Source of the DNA: an uncultured Micrococcales bacterium
GTDB taxonomy: Bacteria; Actinomycetota; Actinomycetes; S36-B12; GCA-2699445
NCBI GenBank assembly: GCA_903915555.1
Contig: CAIWTL010000567.1
Span: 1-12,414 of the forward strand
DNA: 12,414 nucleotides
Reading direction: 5' to 3'
This document shows positions 1 to 7,051 of the stretch, piece after piece. The notes below the pieces were generated by a model that saw only the letters and a list, made by a program, of their open reading frames with translations, was not told the DNA's origin and did no database searches. A program made the translations under genes and the position numbers. Positions within the stretch are counted from its first letter, which is position 1. Each line of letters starts with the position of its first letter.

Positions 1-550
1 CCAGGGTGAACAGCTTCATGTCCTCGTCCGCTTGGCGGGTGACGGTGACGGTGAATCCGACCCCGGTCGTCTTCACGTGCGACTCGCCGACGTCATACCG
101 GTCCCAGCTGTGGTCCACGCCGACGCTGGGGTAACCCACCCACGGGTTGTAGCCCCAGACGGGCACCTTGAATCCCCCGTCGTACTGGATATCCGCTGTG
201 ACATCGGGGTGTCCGGTCCAGAACCCCCAGCCGCTCACGTCGTAATGGCCACCGGGTCTGAGCACCCACCGAGCGTCGTTGGCGCCGTGATCGGTGACGG
301 TGACGGGCGCGTCCGTGTGGTTGATGACGCGGAGTTTGACGCTCTTCTGGCCTGCCACCTGCGCCGATGGCTCGTCCCCCTGAGACTGACGCAGTTCCTT
401 GGGCAGCATGGGCGTGTCGGCTTTGTGCTGGGATGTGGTCGGGACACTCGAGGCGTTGGGTGCGGCTGCTGCCACACCGGCGACACCGACGACAGCCGTG
501 CTCGCGAGGGCTACGGCGACGATGCTCTTCTTCCAGATGGGTGTGTTCAC
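1..550 (-). CDS. Secreted protein of unknown function, C-terminus cut by the window edge
   Basis: The frame is open from a GTG at 550 to the window edge: 183 residues visible, no in-frame stop. The start is supported by a purine-rich AAGGGG at 557-562, six bases upstream. Residues 1-30 form a classical signal peptide: a basic N-region (Lys7, Lys8), a hydrophobic Ala/Val core at 9-26 and an Ala-rich end, with cleavage probably near Ala29/Ala30 before PNAS. A polar linker follows to about residue 68. Residues 70-172 are rich in alternating beta-type segments (VKLRVINHT, VTVTDHG, FTVTVTR) and aromatics (WGFW, YNPWVGY, SWDRY), which suggests an extracellular beta-sandwich. I do not recognise the family. 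There is no lipobox cysteine or sortase motif in the visible part, but the C-terminus is missing. It lies 153 bp downstream of the DUF202 pair and is probably transcribed separately. I am confident that it is a real secreted protein; its function is unknown. Confidence 0.8.
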   Translation of the reverse strand, partial: MNTPIWKKSIVAVALASTAVVGVAGVAAAAPNASSVPTTSQHKADTPMLPKELRQSQGDEPSAQVAGQKSVKLRVINHTDAPVTVTDHGANDARWVLRPGGHYDVSGWGFWTGHPDVTADIQYDGGFKVPVWGYNPWVGYPSVGVDHSWDRYDVGESHVKTTGVGFTVTVTRQADEDMKLFTL

Positions 551-703
551 GGGAGGCCCCTTCTCGGTGGTGGTCTCGACGACCTGGCTGATATGACCAT
601 CTTTTCCAGATAGCGTCCTAAATAAACCTCCACAGCCGGATTCCTGGCGGGATGTGCAGGGAACGGCGATCACCGATTCCGGCGGACTGTCCGGGCAGCG
701 ATG
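551..703 (-). other. Intergenic region upstream of the secreted-protein gene, probably holding its promoter
   Basis: This 153-bp gap contains the most AT-rich stretch nearby (about 598-630). On the minus strand TATCTG at 612-607 could be a -10 box about 55 nt upstream of the GTG start, but no convincing -35 is seen. No small ORF with a ribosome binding site and no clear rho-independent terminator for the DUF202 genes is visible. Confidence 0.35.
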
Positions 704-1015
704 TCAGGGGACGAAGGTCAGCAGGATCCCGAGAACCGCGAGTCCGACGACCAGTGACAGGGGCTGCCAGAGTGCGATCTCGACCTGATGACGGCGCAGA
801 GCGTTGATACGCGACACGATGGGGATGATGGCGAACAGCGCCGCAACGCCGGCGGCCGCCCCCGCGACCGGCCGGTTCTCCATGGTGATGTGGATCCCCC
901 CGATGCCCAGCACCACCAGGACCCCGATCATGGTCCGCCGCCAGGCGAGCAGCGTGCGTTCGAACTGGTTCTCCGGCAGGTCGGCGCCGGGCATCACGGG
1001 TTCGGGAGAAGTCAC
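704..1015 (-). CDS. DUF202 family small membrane protein (second of a pair)
   Basis: A 103-residue protein of the DUF202 (YidH-like) family. Near the N-terminus, residues 17-30 carry the family motif in the form QFERTLLAWRRTMI. Three hydrophobic segments follow, at about 27-43, 49-69 and 83-101, so it is an inner-membrane protein with three predicted helices. The start is the GTG at 1015, whose last bases form the stop of the upstream DUF202 gene (GTGA, 4-bp overlap). The open frame runs further upstream, but that extension only reads across the preceding gene. There is no separate Shine-Dalgarno sequence, so translation is probably coupled. Two DUF202 genes in tandem suggest a heteromeric complex; the biochemical function of the family is not established. 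Confidence 0.85.
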   Translation of the reverse strand: MTSPEPVMPGADLPENQFERTLLAWRRTMIGVLVVLGIGGIHITMENRPVAGAAAGVAALFAIIPIVSRINALRRHQVEIALWQPLSLVVGLAVLGILLTFVP

Positions 1016-1347
1016 AGGATCACGCCGAGCGTCAGGACGAGAGCGAGGAGGACCACCCCGGCGGTCAGGATGGGCGCCGCCAACTGCCGCGGCAACGGCT
1101 CGCCCAGTCGCATGGCCAACTGGATCCGCTGCCAGTGTCGGTATCCCAGGAATGCCACCACACCACCCAGGATCGTCGCGGCAGCTGCTGCGGTGAGGGG
1201 GATCCAGGCTCGCGGGAACTGGTCGGCGAACGCGCGCAGCGCGATACCACCAGCGATCAGCGCCAACCCCGTGCGGATCCACGACAGGAAGGTGCGCTCG
1301 TTCGCCAGTGTGTACCGGTAGTCCGGTTCCTTGCCGGGATCAGTCAT
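1012..1347 (-). CDS. DUF202 family small membrane protein (first of a pair)
   Basis: A 111-residue DUF202/YidH-like protein. The signature is NERTFLSWIRTGLALI at residues 16-31, and hydrophobic segments lie at about 25-42, 48-68 and 90-109. I chose ATG 1347 because AGGAG at 1358-1354 sits six bases before it; the TTG at 1353 is directly against that AGGAG and is therefore unlikely. The gene overlaps its partner by 4 bp and lies 115 bp after the kinase gene. The pair probably has its own promoter (see 1371-1376). The family is widespread but has no firmly assigned function; YidG and YidH of E. coli are the best-known relatives by name. Confidence 0.88.
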   Translation of the reverse strand: MTDPGKEPDYRYTLANERTFLSWIRTGLALIAGGIALRAFADQFPRAWIPLTAAAAATILGGVVAFLGYRHWQRIQLAMRLGEPLPRQLAAPILTAGVVLLALVLTLGVIL

Positions 1348-1370
1348 GGGCAACTCCTGCGTCCCTGCCG

Positions 1371-1376
1371 AGGCTA
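1371..1376 (-). promoter_or_regulatory. Candidate -10 box for the DUF202 pair
   Basis: On the minus strand this reads TAGCCT, matching the actinobacterial TANNNT pattern, 23 nt before the ATG at 1347. That leaves room for a short leader containing the AGGAG ribosome binding site. The same hexamer precedes the ABC exporter operon at 12330-12325. No clear -35 element is visible. The rest of the 1348-1462 gap shows only weak 5-bp stems and no convincing terminator for the kinase gene. Confidence 0.4.
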
Positions 1377-1462
1377 GCGACCCACCGGTCCGAGCGGTCC
1401 TGGTTCACCGCGCCGGGCTGCCCCGTCCCCCGACCACGGCTCGGGCCGGGCGATACTGCGAT

Positions 1463-2545
1463 TCAGTCGATCCCCGCGATCCGGCGGCACCGGTGCTCGG
1501 CGTAGGCGACGAACATCCAGAAGTTCTCGAACGCTGGGTTGGTCGTCTGGCCGTGGTGGAACCGGTAGTAGATCTGCTGGGCGATGACGGCGAGGCGGAA
1601 CAGCCCGAACACCTCGTAGAAGGTCCAGTCCTCCGATGACAGACCGCGCGCGTCGCAGTAGCGCGCCACGAACTCCTCGCGGGTCGGCATACCGGGAAGG
1701 TTGCTGGGCTGCCGCCGGGCCATCTGCATCCCCTCGTCGTCAGCTGCCTCAACCCAGTAGGCCATCGCGCTGCCCAGGTCCATCAGGGGATCGCCCAACG
1801 TCGCCAACTCCCAGTCCAGCAACGCCGTCACGGAGAAGTCGGACGGGTCGAGGACGAGGTTGTCCATCCGGAAGTCGCCGTGCACGATGCCGTAGCCGAC
1901 GTCGGGGGGCTGGTTCGAGTCCAGCCAGGCCATGACCGCTCCGAAGTCGGGAACGTTGTCGGTGCGGGCCCGGCGGAAGCGGTCGCTCCATCCCGACACC
2001 TGGCGGGTCACGTAACCGGACCCGCGCCCCAGGTCGGCCAGCCCCGCCGCCGCTACATCCACCTCGTGCAGCGCGACCAGGGTGTCGACCATGCTGCCCC
2101 CGAGCCGGGAGGCGTGGGCCGCGTCCAGGGTGAGGCCGGCCGGCAGGTCTCCGCGCAGGATGACCCCGGGCACCCGCTCCATCACGTAGAAGTCACCGCC
2201 GATGACCGATTCGTCCCGGCACAACGCGAGAACCTCGGGAACCTGGGGGAAGACCGGCCGCAGCCGGTCCTGGAAGGTGAACTCGCGGACCATGTCGTGC
2301 GCCGAGGCGGCCTTCGTCCCCGCCGGCGGTCGACGCAGGATCAGCTCCCGATCGGGGTAACTCAGCAGATAGGTGAGGTTCGACGCCCCACCGGGGAACT
2401 GCCGGACGTGCGGCTCGTCGACCGTCATCCCCGGAACGTGGCGGTGCAACCAGACCTGCAGGGCGTCGGTGTCGAAGGAATCCTCGTCGCGCAGTTCCCG
2501 CGGCTCGTCGGCGAAGCCGCCGGCGGTCCCGATCGACGAACTCAC
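1463..2545 (-). CDS. APH-fold phosphotransferase, probable 4-hydroxyacyl-CoA kinase-like
   Basis: A 360-residue protein of the aminoglycoside phosphotransferase/choline kinase fold. Visible motifs: the nucleotide-binding loop FPGGASNLTY at 50-59; the LILRRPP strand at 68-74; Glu88 in the following helix; the hinge VMERVPG at 121-127; the Brenner-type catalytic loop HGDFRMDNLV at 222-231 (Asp224 catalytic, Asn229); and the metal-binding DWELATLGDP at 244-253 (Asp244). Length and motifs fit the subfamily often misnamed as acyl-CoA dehydrogenase (such as mycobacterial FadE36), which includes LvaA and the kinase domain of human ACAD10/11. The start is GTG 2545, with GGAGG seven bases upstream, overlapping the stop of the dehydrogenase gene by 4 bp. 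Known for the subfamily: phosphorylation of 4-hydroxyacyl-CoA. Inferred here from motifs plus partner. It is unlikely to be an antibiotic-resistance enzyme. Confidence 0.9.
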   Translation of the reverse strand: MSSSIGTAGGFADEPRELRDEDSFDTDALQVWLHRHVPGMTVDEPHVRQFPGGASNLTYLLSYPDRELILRRPPAGTKAASAHDMVREFTFQDRLRPVFPQVPEVLALCRDESVIGGDFYVMERVPGVILRGDLPAGLTLDAAHASRLGGSMVDTLVALHEVDVAAAGLADLGRGSGYVTRQVSGWSDRFRRARTDNVPDFGAVMAWLDSNQPPDVGYGIVHGDFRMDNLVLDPSDFSVTALLDWELATLGDPLMDLGSAMAYWVEAADDEGMQMARRQPSNLPGMPTREEFVARYCDARGLSSEDWTFYEVFGLFRLAVIAQQIYYRFHHGQTTNPAFENFWMFVAYAEHRCRRIAGID

Positions 2546-3765
2546 GTGATGCCTCCGGGAGCCTCCGCGTACCTGTGCAGCTCCGATCGCGCCACCATGC
2601 CCAGGTGCACCTCGTCGGGGCCGTCGGCGAGGCGCAGCGCCCGTGCTCCCGCATACATCTCCGCGAGCGGGAAGACGTCACTGACGCCGGCGCCGCCGTG
2701 GAGTTGCATCGCCATGTCGATGACATCGCACGTCATGCGCGGGACCACGGCCTTGATCTGCGACACCTCGTCACGCGCACCGGCCACACCGTGCCGGTCG
2801 AGCAACCATGCGGTCCGAAGAACCAAGAGGCGGGCCTGGTCGATCGCCAGTCTGGCCCGGGCGATGCGCTCGCGATTGCCACCGAGGTTGGCGAGTGGCT
2901 TGCCGAAGGCGACGCGGTCGGTCGCCCGACGGCAGGCCAACTCCAGCGCCACCTCGGCCATCCCGATGGCCCGCATGCAATGGTGCACACGACCCGGCCC
3001 CAGCCGCCCCTGCGCGATCTCGAACCCCCGACCCGGTCCGGCGATGATCGAGTCGACCGGCAGGCGGACATCGTCGAAGGACACCTCCCCGTGTCCGTAC
3101 GGTTCGTCGTAGTAGCCGAAGACCGTGAGCATCCGGCCGATCTCGACACCGGGGGTGTCCACCGGCACGATCACCATCGAATGCCGTCGGTACTTGTGGG
3201 CCTCGGGGTCGGTCACCCCCATGAAGATCAGGAAACGGCAGTCGGGATGCCCGATGCCGGTGCTCCACCACTTCTTGCCGTTCAGCACCACCTCGTCGCC
3301 CTCGACCCTGGCGGTGGCCGCCATGTTGGAGGCGTCCGACGAGGCCACGTCCGGTTCCGTCATGCAGAAGGCCGAGCGGATCTCACCGGCCAGCAACGGG
3401 GTGAGCCACCGCTCCCGCTGCTCCTCACTGCCGTAGTGGACCAGGACCTCCGCGTTGCCGGTGTCCGGGGCATTGCAGTTGAACACCTCCGGGGCCAACG
3501 GCATCGCCCGGCCGGTCAACTCGGCGATGGGTGCGTAGTCCGTATTGCTGAGGCCGGGACCGTAGCGGTCATCGGGGAGGAAGAGGTTCCACAGGCCGGC
3601 GGCACGCGCCTCCGACTTGAGCGTCTCCACGATCGGGGGGACGACCCACGGCTGCGAACGCGCCGCCTCGAGATAGCCGGGCAGTTCCGGTAGGACCCGG
3701 TCGTCGACGAAGGCGCGGGCCAGGTCGAGGTACTGCTGCGAACGCTCCGACGGGGTGAAGTCCAT
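2542..3765 (-). CDS. Acyl-CoA dehydrogenase family flavoprotein (ACAD11/LvaC-like)
   Basis: A 407-residue acyl-CoA dehydrogenase, full length for the family. Visible features: the FAD-contacting AFCMTEPDVASSDASN at 132-147; the WWSTG strand at 166-170; the central beta domain to about 243; the C-terminal helical domain beginning GRVHHCMRAIGMAEVALE at 258-275; RATDRVAFGKPL at 280-291; MQLHGGAGVSD at 353-363; and LRLADGPDEVHL at 377-388. In classical family members the last motif carries the catalytic Glu (YEG); here Asp381 occupies that region. That variant is, to my recollection, typical of the ACAD10/11 branch, which removes phosphate from 4-phosphoacyl-CoA instead of, or as well as, oxidising acyl-CoA. 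The kinase gene overlaps it by 4 bp, supporting coupled function. The transcript is probably leaderless (TAGGGT at 3777-3772). Family assignment is firm; the substrate is inferred. Confidence 0.92.
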   Translation of the reverse strand: MDFTPSERSQQYLDLARAFVDDRVLPELPGYLEAARSQPWVVPPIVETLKSEARAAGLWNLFLPDDRYGPGLSNTDYAPIAELTGRAMPLAPEVFNCNAPDTGNAEVLVHYGSEEQRERWLTPLLAGEIRSAFCMTEPDVASSDASNMAATARVEGDEVVLNGKKWWSTGIGHPDCRFLIFMGVTDPEAHKYRRHSMVIVPVDTPGVEIGRMLTVFGYYDEPYGHGEVSFDDVRLPVDSIIAGPGRGFEIAQGRLGPGRVHHCMRAIGMAEVALELACRRATDRVAFGKPLANLGGNRERIARARLAIDQARLLVLRTAWLLDRHGVAGARDEVSQIKAVVPRMTCDVIDMAMQLHGGAGVSDVFPLAEMYAGARALRLADGPDEVHLGMVARSELHRYAEAPGGIT

Positions 3766-3771
3766 GCCTCC

Positions 3772-3777
3772 ACCCTA
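3772..3777 (-). promoter_or_regulatory. Candidate leaderless -10 box for the dehydrogenase/kinase operon
   Basis: On the minus strand this is TAGGGT, six bases before ATG 3765, the spacing expected when transcription begins at the start codon. The GGTGGAGG stretch next to the ATG leaves only one base of spacing, so it would be a poor ribosome binding site. No obvious -35 is seen. Confidence 0.5.
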
Positions 3778-3792
3778 CGCACGGCCCTGCGT
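3777..3792. promoter_or_regulatory. Interrupted palindrome in the divergent promoter region, candidate operator
   Basis: The arms ACGCA (3777-3781) and TGCGT (3788-3792) are perfect inverted repeats separated by six bases. The site lies between the two divergent -10 boxes, touching the leftward one. A regulator bound here could affect both genes. No regulator gene is adjacent, and arms of only five bases can occur by chance. Confidence 0.3.
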
Positions 3793-3805
3793 CCCCTGAC
3801 CGGGC

Positions 3806-3811
3806 TAACGT
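3806..3811 (+). promoter_or_regulatory. Candidate leaderless -10 box for the channel-like protein gene
   Basis: TAACGT ends six bases before the GTG at 3818 and nine before the ATG at 3821. There is no purine-rich ribosome binding site in a usable position, so a leaderless transcript is the simplest reading. A -35 element is not evident. Confidence 0.5.
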
Positions 3812-3817
3812 GAGGGT

Positions 3818-4915
3818 GTGATGCAGGCTCTTCTTCTCGCGGCCGGGGTCGCGATCTGTCTGCTCACCGCCGACAGTGTCATCCGCACCCTCATCGTGCC
3901 CCGGGGTATCACGTCGCGCTGGTCCGTGTGGATCAGCACCGCAGTGGTGGGGGCGTTCCGGAATGTGGCGTGTCGGACCAGGAGTTACGCGTCCCGGGAC
4001 CGGGTCCTGGCACCCGCTGCGCCGGTGGTCATCATCCTGCTGCTGTTCTCGTGGCTGATGCTCTTCATGCTGGGCTTCGCGCTCATCCTCATGGTCACCG
4101 GCGGACTGGCCTTCGGTGACGCCTGGCACGAGTCGGGGTCGAGTCTGCTCACGCTCGGGTTCGCCTGGAGCGGCCGGGTGCAACTGTCCACGGTCGACTT
4201 CATCGCCGCAGCGACGGGGCCCATCCTCATCGGTCTCCTGATCGGCTACCTGCCGGCGCTCTACGGCGCCTACAACCGCCGCGAGCGCATGGTCACCCTC
4301 ATGCACGCGCGGGCCAGCGAACCGAACTGGGGACCCGAGGTCCTGGCCCGTCAGGCGCTGCTGGGAACGCTGCGGGAACTCCCGTCGTTCTGGGGGGAGT
4401 GGGAGCACTGGGCCGCGGACGTGTCCGAGTCGCACTCCTCCTACCCCATCCTCATCGCCTTCCGATCCACCAAGCCCCGCCGGAATTGGGCCGTCGCCCT
4501 ACTGGCAGCCATGGACGCGGCCGCGCTGCAACTGTCCGTCGCACCGAGCCTGCCGCAGGGATCCGCCCGGATGATGCTGCGTCAGGGCATGGCCTGTATG
4601 CACGACCTGGCCGACATGATCGGACTCACCAGCGACGTGGACCCGGTCCTGGCGGAACCCCGTCCCGATCTGGTCACGTTGACCCGTTCCGAGTTCGACG
4701 ACGCCGTCGACCGACTCGTCGAGTCCGGCTTCCCGTGCGAACGGACCGGGGAGGAGGCGTGGTTGCTGTTCCGGCAATGGCGCAGTTTCTACGAGGTCCA
4801 GGCCTATTACCTGTGCGACAGGATCAACGCGGTCCCGGCTCCCTGGTCGGGACCGCGCACACCGCCACTTCCGGTGGAGAAGCCCACGACCCTCATCCAC
4901 CGAACGGTGGAGTGA
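3818..4915 (+). CDS. Membrane protein with a TM-pore-TM layout, potassium channel-like but with an atypical filter
   Basis: A 365-residue protein. Hydrophobic segments lie at about 2-26, 67-95 and 126-150. Between the last two, residues 104-120 (HESGSSLLTLGFAWSGR) look like the re-entrant pore helix and filter of two-TM ion channels (typically SLLTxGYGD), but here the filter position reads LGFAW, so the glycine/aspartate signature is degenerate. A cytoplasmic region of about 215 residues follows; it is partly helical with several Trp residues (FWGEWEHW at 191-198) and resembles no ligand-binding domain I recognise. GTG 3818 and ATG 3821 are both possible starts; the promoter box places transcription at one of them. 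Its stop falls inside a small tandem duplication (4907-4940), and the convergent gene ends 20 bp away. It is a real membrane protein; the channel role is only a structural analogy. Confidence 0.75.
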   Translation: MMQALLLAAGVAICLLTADSVIRTLIVPRGITSRWSVWISTAVVGAFRNVACRTRSYASRDRVLAPAAPVVIILLLFSWLMLFMLGFALILMVTGGLAFGDAWHESGSSLLTLGFAWSGRVQLSTVDFIAAATGPILIGLLIGYLPALYGAYNRRERMVTLMHARASEPNWGPEVLARQALLGTLRELPSFWGEWEHWAADVSESHSSYPILIAFRSTKPRRNWAVALLAAMDAAALQLSVAPSLPQGSARMMLRQGMACMHDLADMIGLTSDVDPVLAEPRPDLVTLTRSEFDDAVDRLVESGFPCERTGEEAWLLFRQWRSFYEVQAYYLCDRINAVPAPWSGPRTPPLPVEKPTTLIHRTVE

Positions 4916-4940
4916 CCCTCATCGTGGAGTGATCCTCATC
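4907..4940. repeat. Imperfect 17-bp tandem duplication at a convergent gene junction
   Basis: Positions 4907-4923 and 4924-4940 are two adjacent copies of a 17-bp unit (GTGGAGTGAYCCTCATC) that differ at one base. The first copy holds the stop of the plus-strand membrane protein (4913-4915), and the second holds the stop of the minus-strand FUSC gene (4936-4938). No terminator hairpin fits between the two genes. Confidence 0.85.
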
Positions 4941-6945
4941 CGCGGTCACCGGTCCAGGGGCGCCTCGTCGAGTCGGCCAGCCATGTGGCGCAGTTGCTGA
5001 GGTCGACCGCCGCGTCGCGTAGTCGTGCGACCTCCAGAGCAGCCGCCCGCTCCTCGTCGTCGGCCGGGACACGGAGCGACTCCCCCGTCGGAAGGACTTC
5101 CGATTCCCCGGGTACGGGGAGGCCCAGCGTCTCCGCGGCGGCGGCCAGCGCGCGGCGGGCGGCCACGGCGTCATCGGTCACGGCCAGCCCCTCGACACCG
5201 TTGCTCTTCATCCGGCGCGCCTCGAAGGTCAACGCCAGTAACGCCAGGTGGGCTCGGCCCGCCGTATCGAGCGCGACGGCGAGCACCCGGGCGTCGGCGG
5301 AGTCACCCGGCTCCAGCAGCGCGGCCTCCACCGCCGGGCGCAGCCGGATCAGATGTCCCCGTTCCCGTTCGCCGGCCTCGCGTGAGGCAGCGAAGTCGAA
5401 ACCGGCCGGGTCCAGAAGACCACCGCAGACCTGCCGACTCCACTCGTCGAGACCCCTCAGCACACTGCCGAGGAGACTGGTGGCGCTGCGACCCCGAAGA
5501 GAGGGGACGAGAGCGGACACCATGATTCCGATCACCGCGCCGATGACCGTGAAGAGCAATCGCAGATCGTAGATCGCTGCGGTGGGGTCGAGTGTCTGAT
5601 CGAGCACCAGGATGGTCCCCGCGATCCCGAAGGAACTCAGGATGTAGTTGCCACTGAAGTAGCGGAAGGCGATCGCCGAGATCCCGATCACGAGGAGCAC
5701 CACGGCGACGGGATACCCCGCGATCGCACCCAGGGCGAACGGGACGAGCAGCACCGCGAGGAGATTCCCGGTCACGCGGGCGACCGATCGGATGAGGGTG
5801 AACGACCAGTCGGGCTTCACGACGAAGACACAGGTCAGCGGTATCCAGAACGCGTGCTCGGTCGGGATCAGGAGGCTCACCGCCTGGGCGATGGCGATCG
5901 CGAGCGCCATCCGCAGGCCATGGCGGAACTCCGACGTCCCGGGAGTCAGGCCACCCCAGTCGCTCCAGCGCGCCGGCGGAGGCGCTGCTGGGGGCGTCGG
6001 ATCGGGCTCGCTGATGCGATCGATGGCAACGTCCAGTGCCTCGATCTGTTCCGCGAGGTGACGGCTCACGGCCCACGAGCCCTGTGGCGCCGGGCCGACC
6101 GACGGCGGAGCAGGGCCCTCCCGCAGGAGGCCGACGGAGTGGCGCAAGCGCTGGAAGACGCTCAGCCGCGACCCGTACCCGGGTCGGTGCAGCACCTGCC
6201 AGGCGACCGTCGTCCGTCGCACCTCGTCGATCAGGTCGGCGACGTGGAAGGCGTGAGTCCGGTAGCTGACACCGGAAGACGTGATGGTGGAGCGCGCTTC
6301 GTCCACCGCAGCCGAGGCCAGGCTGCTCGCCCGACCGGTGACGTCCTCGGACCGGGCGATGCGGGCGATGCTCCGCACGCTGTTGGCAAGGACGAGTCGC
6401 ACCGACCGGTCGCGTTCGACCGACCACAGGATCAGCCACAACAGCCCCTGGGAGCACGCTCCGATCACCAGCCAGGTGGTCGCCTGCCCAGGGTCGATGT
6501 CACCCAGGCCGGCGAAAATGACTCCCATCGCGAGAGCCCCGATGCCCACCGTCCGCGGCAGGGGTCCCACCGTCACCGACGCACCCTGGAGGAACGCCAC
6601 CACCCCCAGGAGGAGCACCGTCCACCAGGTGCCCGACAGCGTGGCCCCCAAGAAGGCCACTGCACCCATGGCCGCGACAGTCAGGACGATGAGCCGAAGG
6701 AGCCGCCAGAAGGGCAGCGCCGCCTCCCCCAGCCCGAGCTGCAGCGCACCGAAGGCCCCGAAGACCCACATGTCCAGGTGCCCGGTGATCAGTCCGCCGG
6801 CGAGGAAGCCGGCTGTCACGAGGGAACGGCGGACGACCGACAGCCACGTCGCCTGCGGCCAGGGCGCCTCGAACGCCCCCCGCCCCAGTTGCGCGACAGC
6901 CATGTGGCGCCGCGGCGGCCAGGTCTGGGGGGGCATGTCGCCCAT
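4936..6945 (-). CDS. FUSC-family (aromatic acid exporter-like) membrane transporter
   Basis: About 669 residues with the duplicated layout of the fusaric acid resistance/aromatic acid exporter superfamily. A first membrane block at about 40-175 has roughly six hydrophobic segments. A soluble, largely helical region spans about 178-335. A second membrane block at about 340-480 contains the more conserved HAFWIPLTCVFVVKPDW...RSVARVTGNLLAVLL (364-400). A cytoplasmic helical tail runs to 669. The likely role is efflux of aromatic or amphipathic acids across the inner membrane; the substrate is unknown. The frame is open up to 7173, but that would run antisense into cydA, so an internal start is required. 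ATG 6945 was chosen, with 6936 and 6903 as alternatives; none has a clear ribosome binding site, so the exact start is uncertain. It is divergent from cydA. Confidence 0.87.
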   Translation of the reverse strand: MGDMPPQTWPPRRHMAVAQLGRGAFEAPWPQATWLSVVRRSLVTAGFLAGGLITGHLDMWVFGAFGALQLGLGEAALPFWRLLRLIVLTVAAMGAVAFLGATLSGTWWTVLLLGVVAFLQGASVTVGPLPRTVGIGALAMGVIFAGLGDIDPGQATTWLVIGACSQGLLWLILWSVERDRSVRLVLANSVRSIARIARSEDVTGRASSLASAAVDEARSTITSSGVSYRTHAFHVADLIDEVRRTTVAWQVLHRPGYGSRLSVFQRLRHSVGLLREGPAPPSVGPAPQGSWAVSRHLAEQIEALDVAIDRISEPDPTPPAAPPPARWSDWGGLTPGTSEFRHGLRMALAIAIAQAVSLLIPTEHAFWIPLTCVFVVKPDWSFTLIRSVARVTGNLLAVLLVPFALGAIAGYPVAVVLLVIGISAIAFRYFSGNYILSSFGIAGTILVLDQTLDPTAAIYDLRLLFTVIGAVIGIMVSALVPSLRGRSATSLLGSVLRGLDEWSRQVCGGLLDPAGFDFAASREAGERERGHLIRLRPAVEAALLEPGDSADARVLAVALDTAGRAHLALLALTFEARRMKSNGVEGLAVTDDAVAARRALAAAAETLGLPVPGESEVLPTGESLRVPADDEERAAALEVARLRDAAVDLSNCATWLADSTRRPWTGDRG

Positions 6946-7051
6946 GCAACCAGAGCAGTACTGCCGTGCGCTGTGTATTCCCGACGTGAGAGCGACCGGT
7001 GGAGTGCAGTGGGGAGCGTCTCGCGGACAGCACGCGCGTCGACCCACCGAC

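Noticed and set aside
635..683. Inverted repeat GCCGGATTC / GATTCCGGC as a terminator after the DUF202 pair
   Set aside because: The arms match at 8 of 9 bases but enclose a loop of about 31 bases and are not followed by a T-run on the minus strand; stem stability is doubtful.
1463..2545. Aminoglycoside resistance gene
   Set aside because: The fold is shared, but subfamily motifs and the overlapping acyl-CoA dehydrogenase gene point to acyl-CoA metabolism.
1880..3693. Long plus-strand open frames (1880-3112 and 2575-3693) opposite the kinase and dehydrogenase genes
   Set aside because: Their translations are Arg/Pro/Gly/His-rich with no family motif and mirror two genes with clear domain motifs; they result from high GC in the third codon position.
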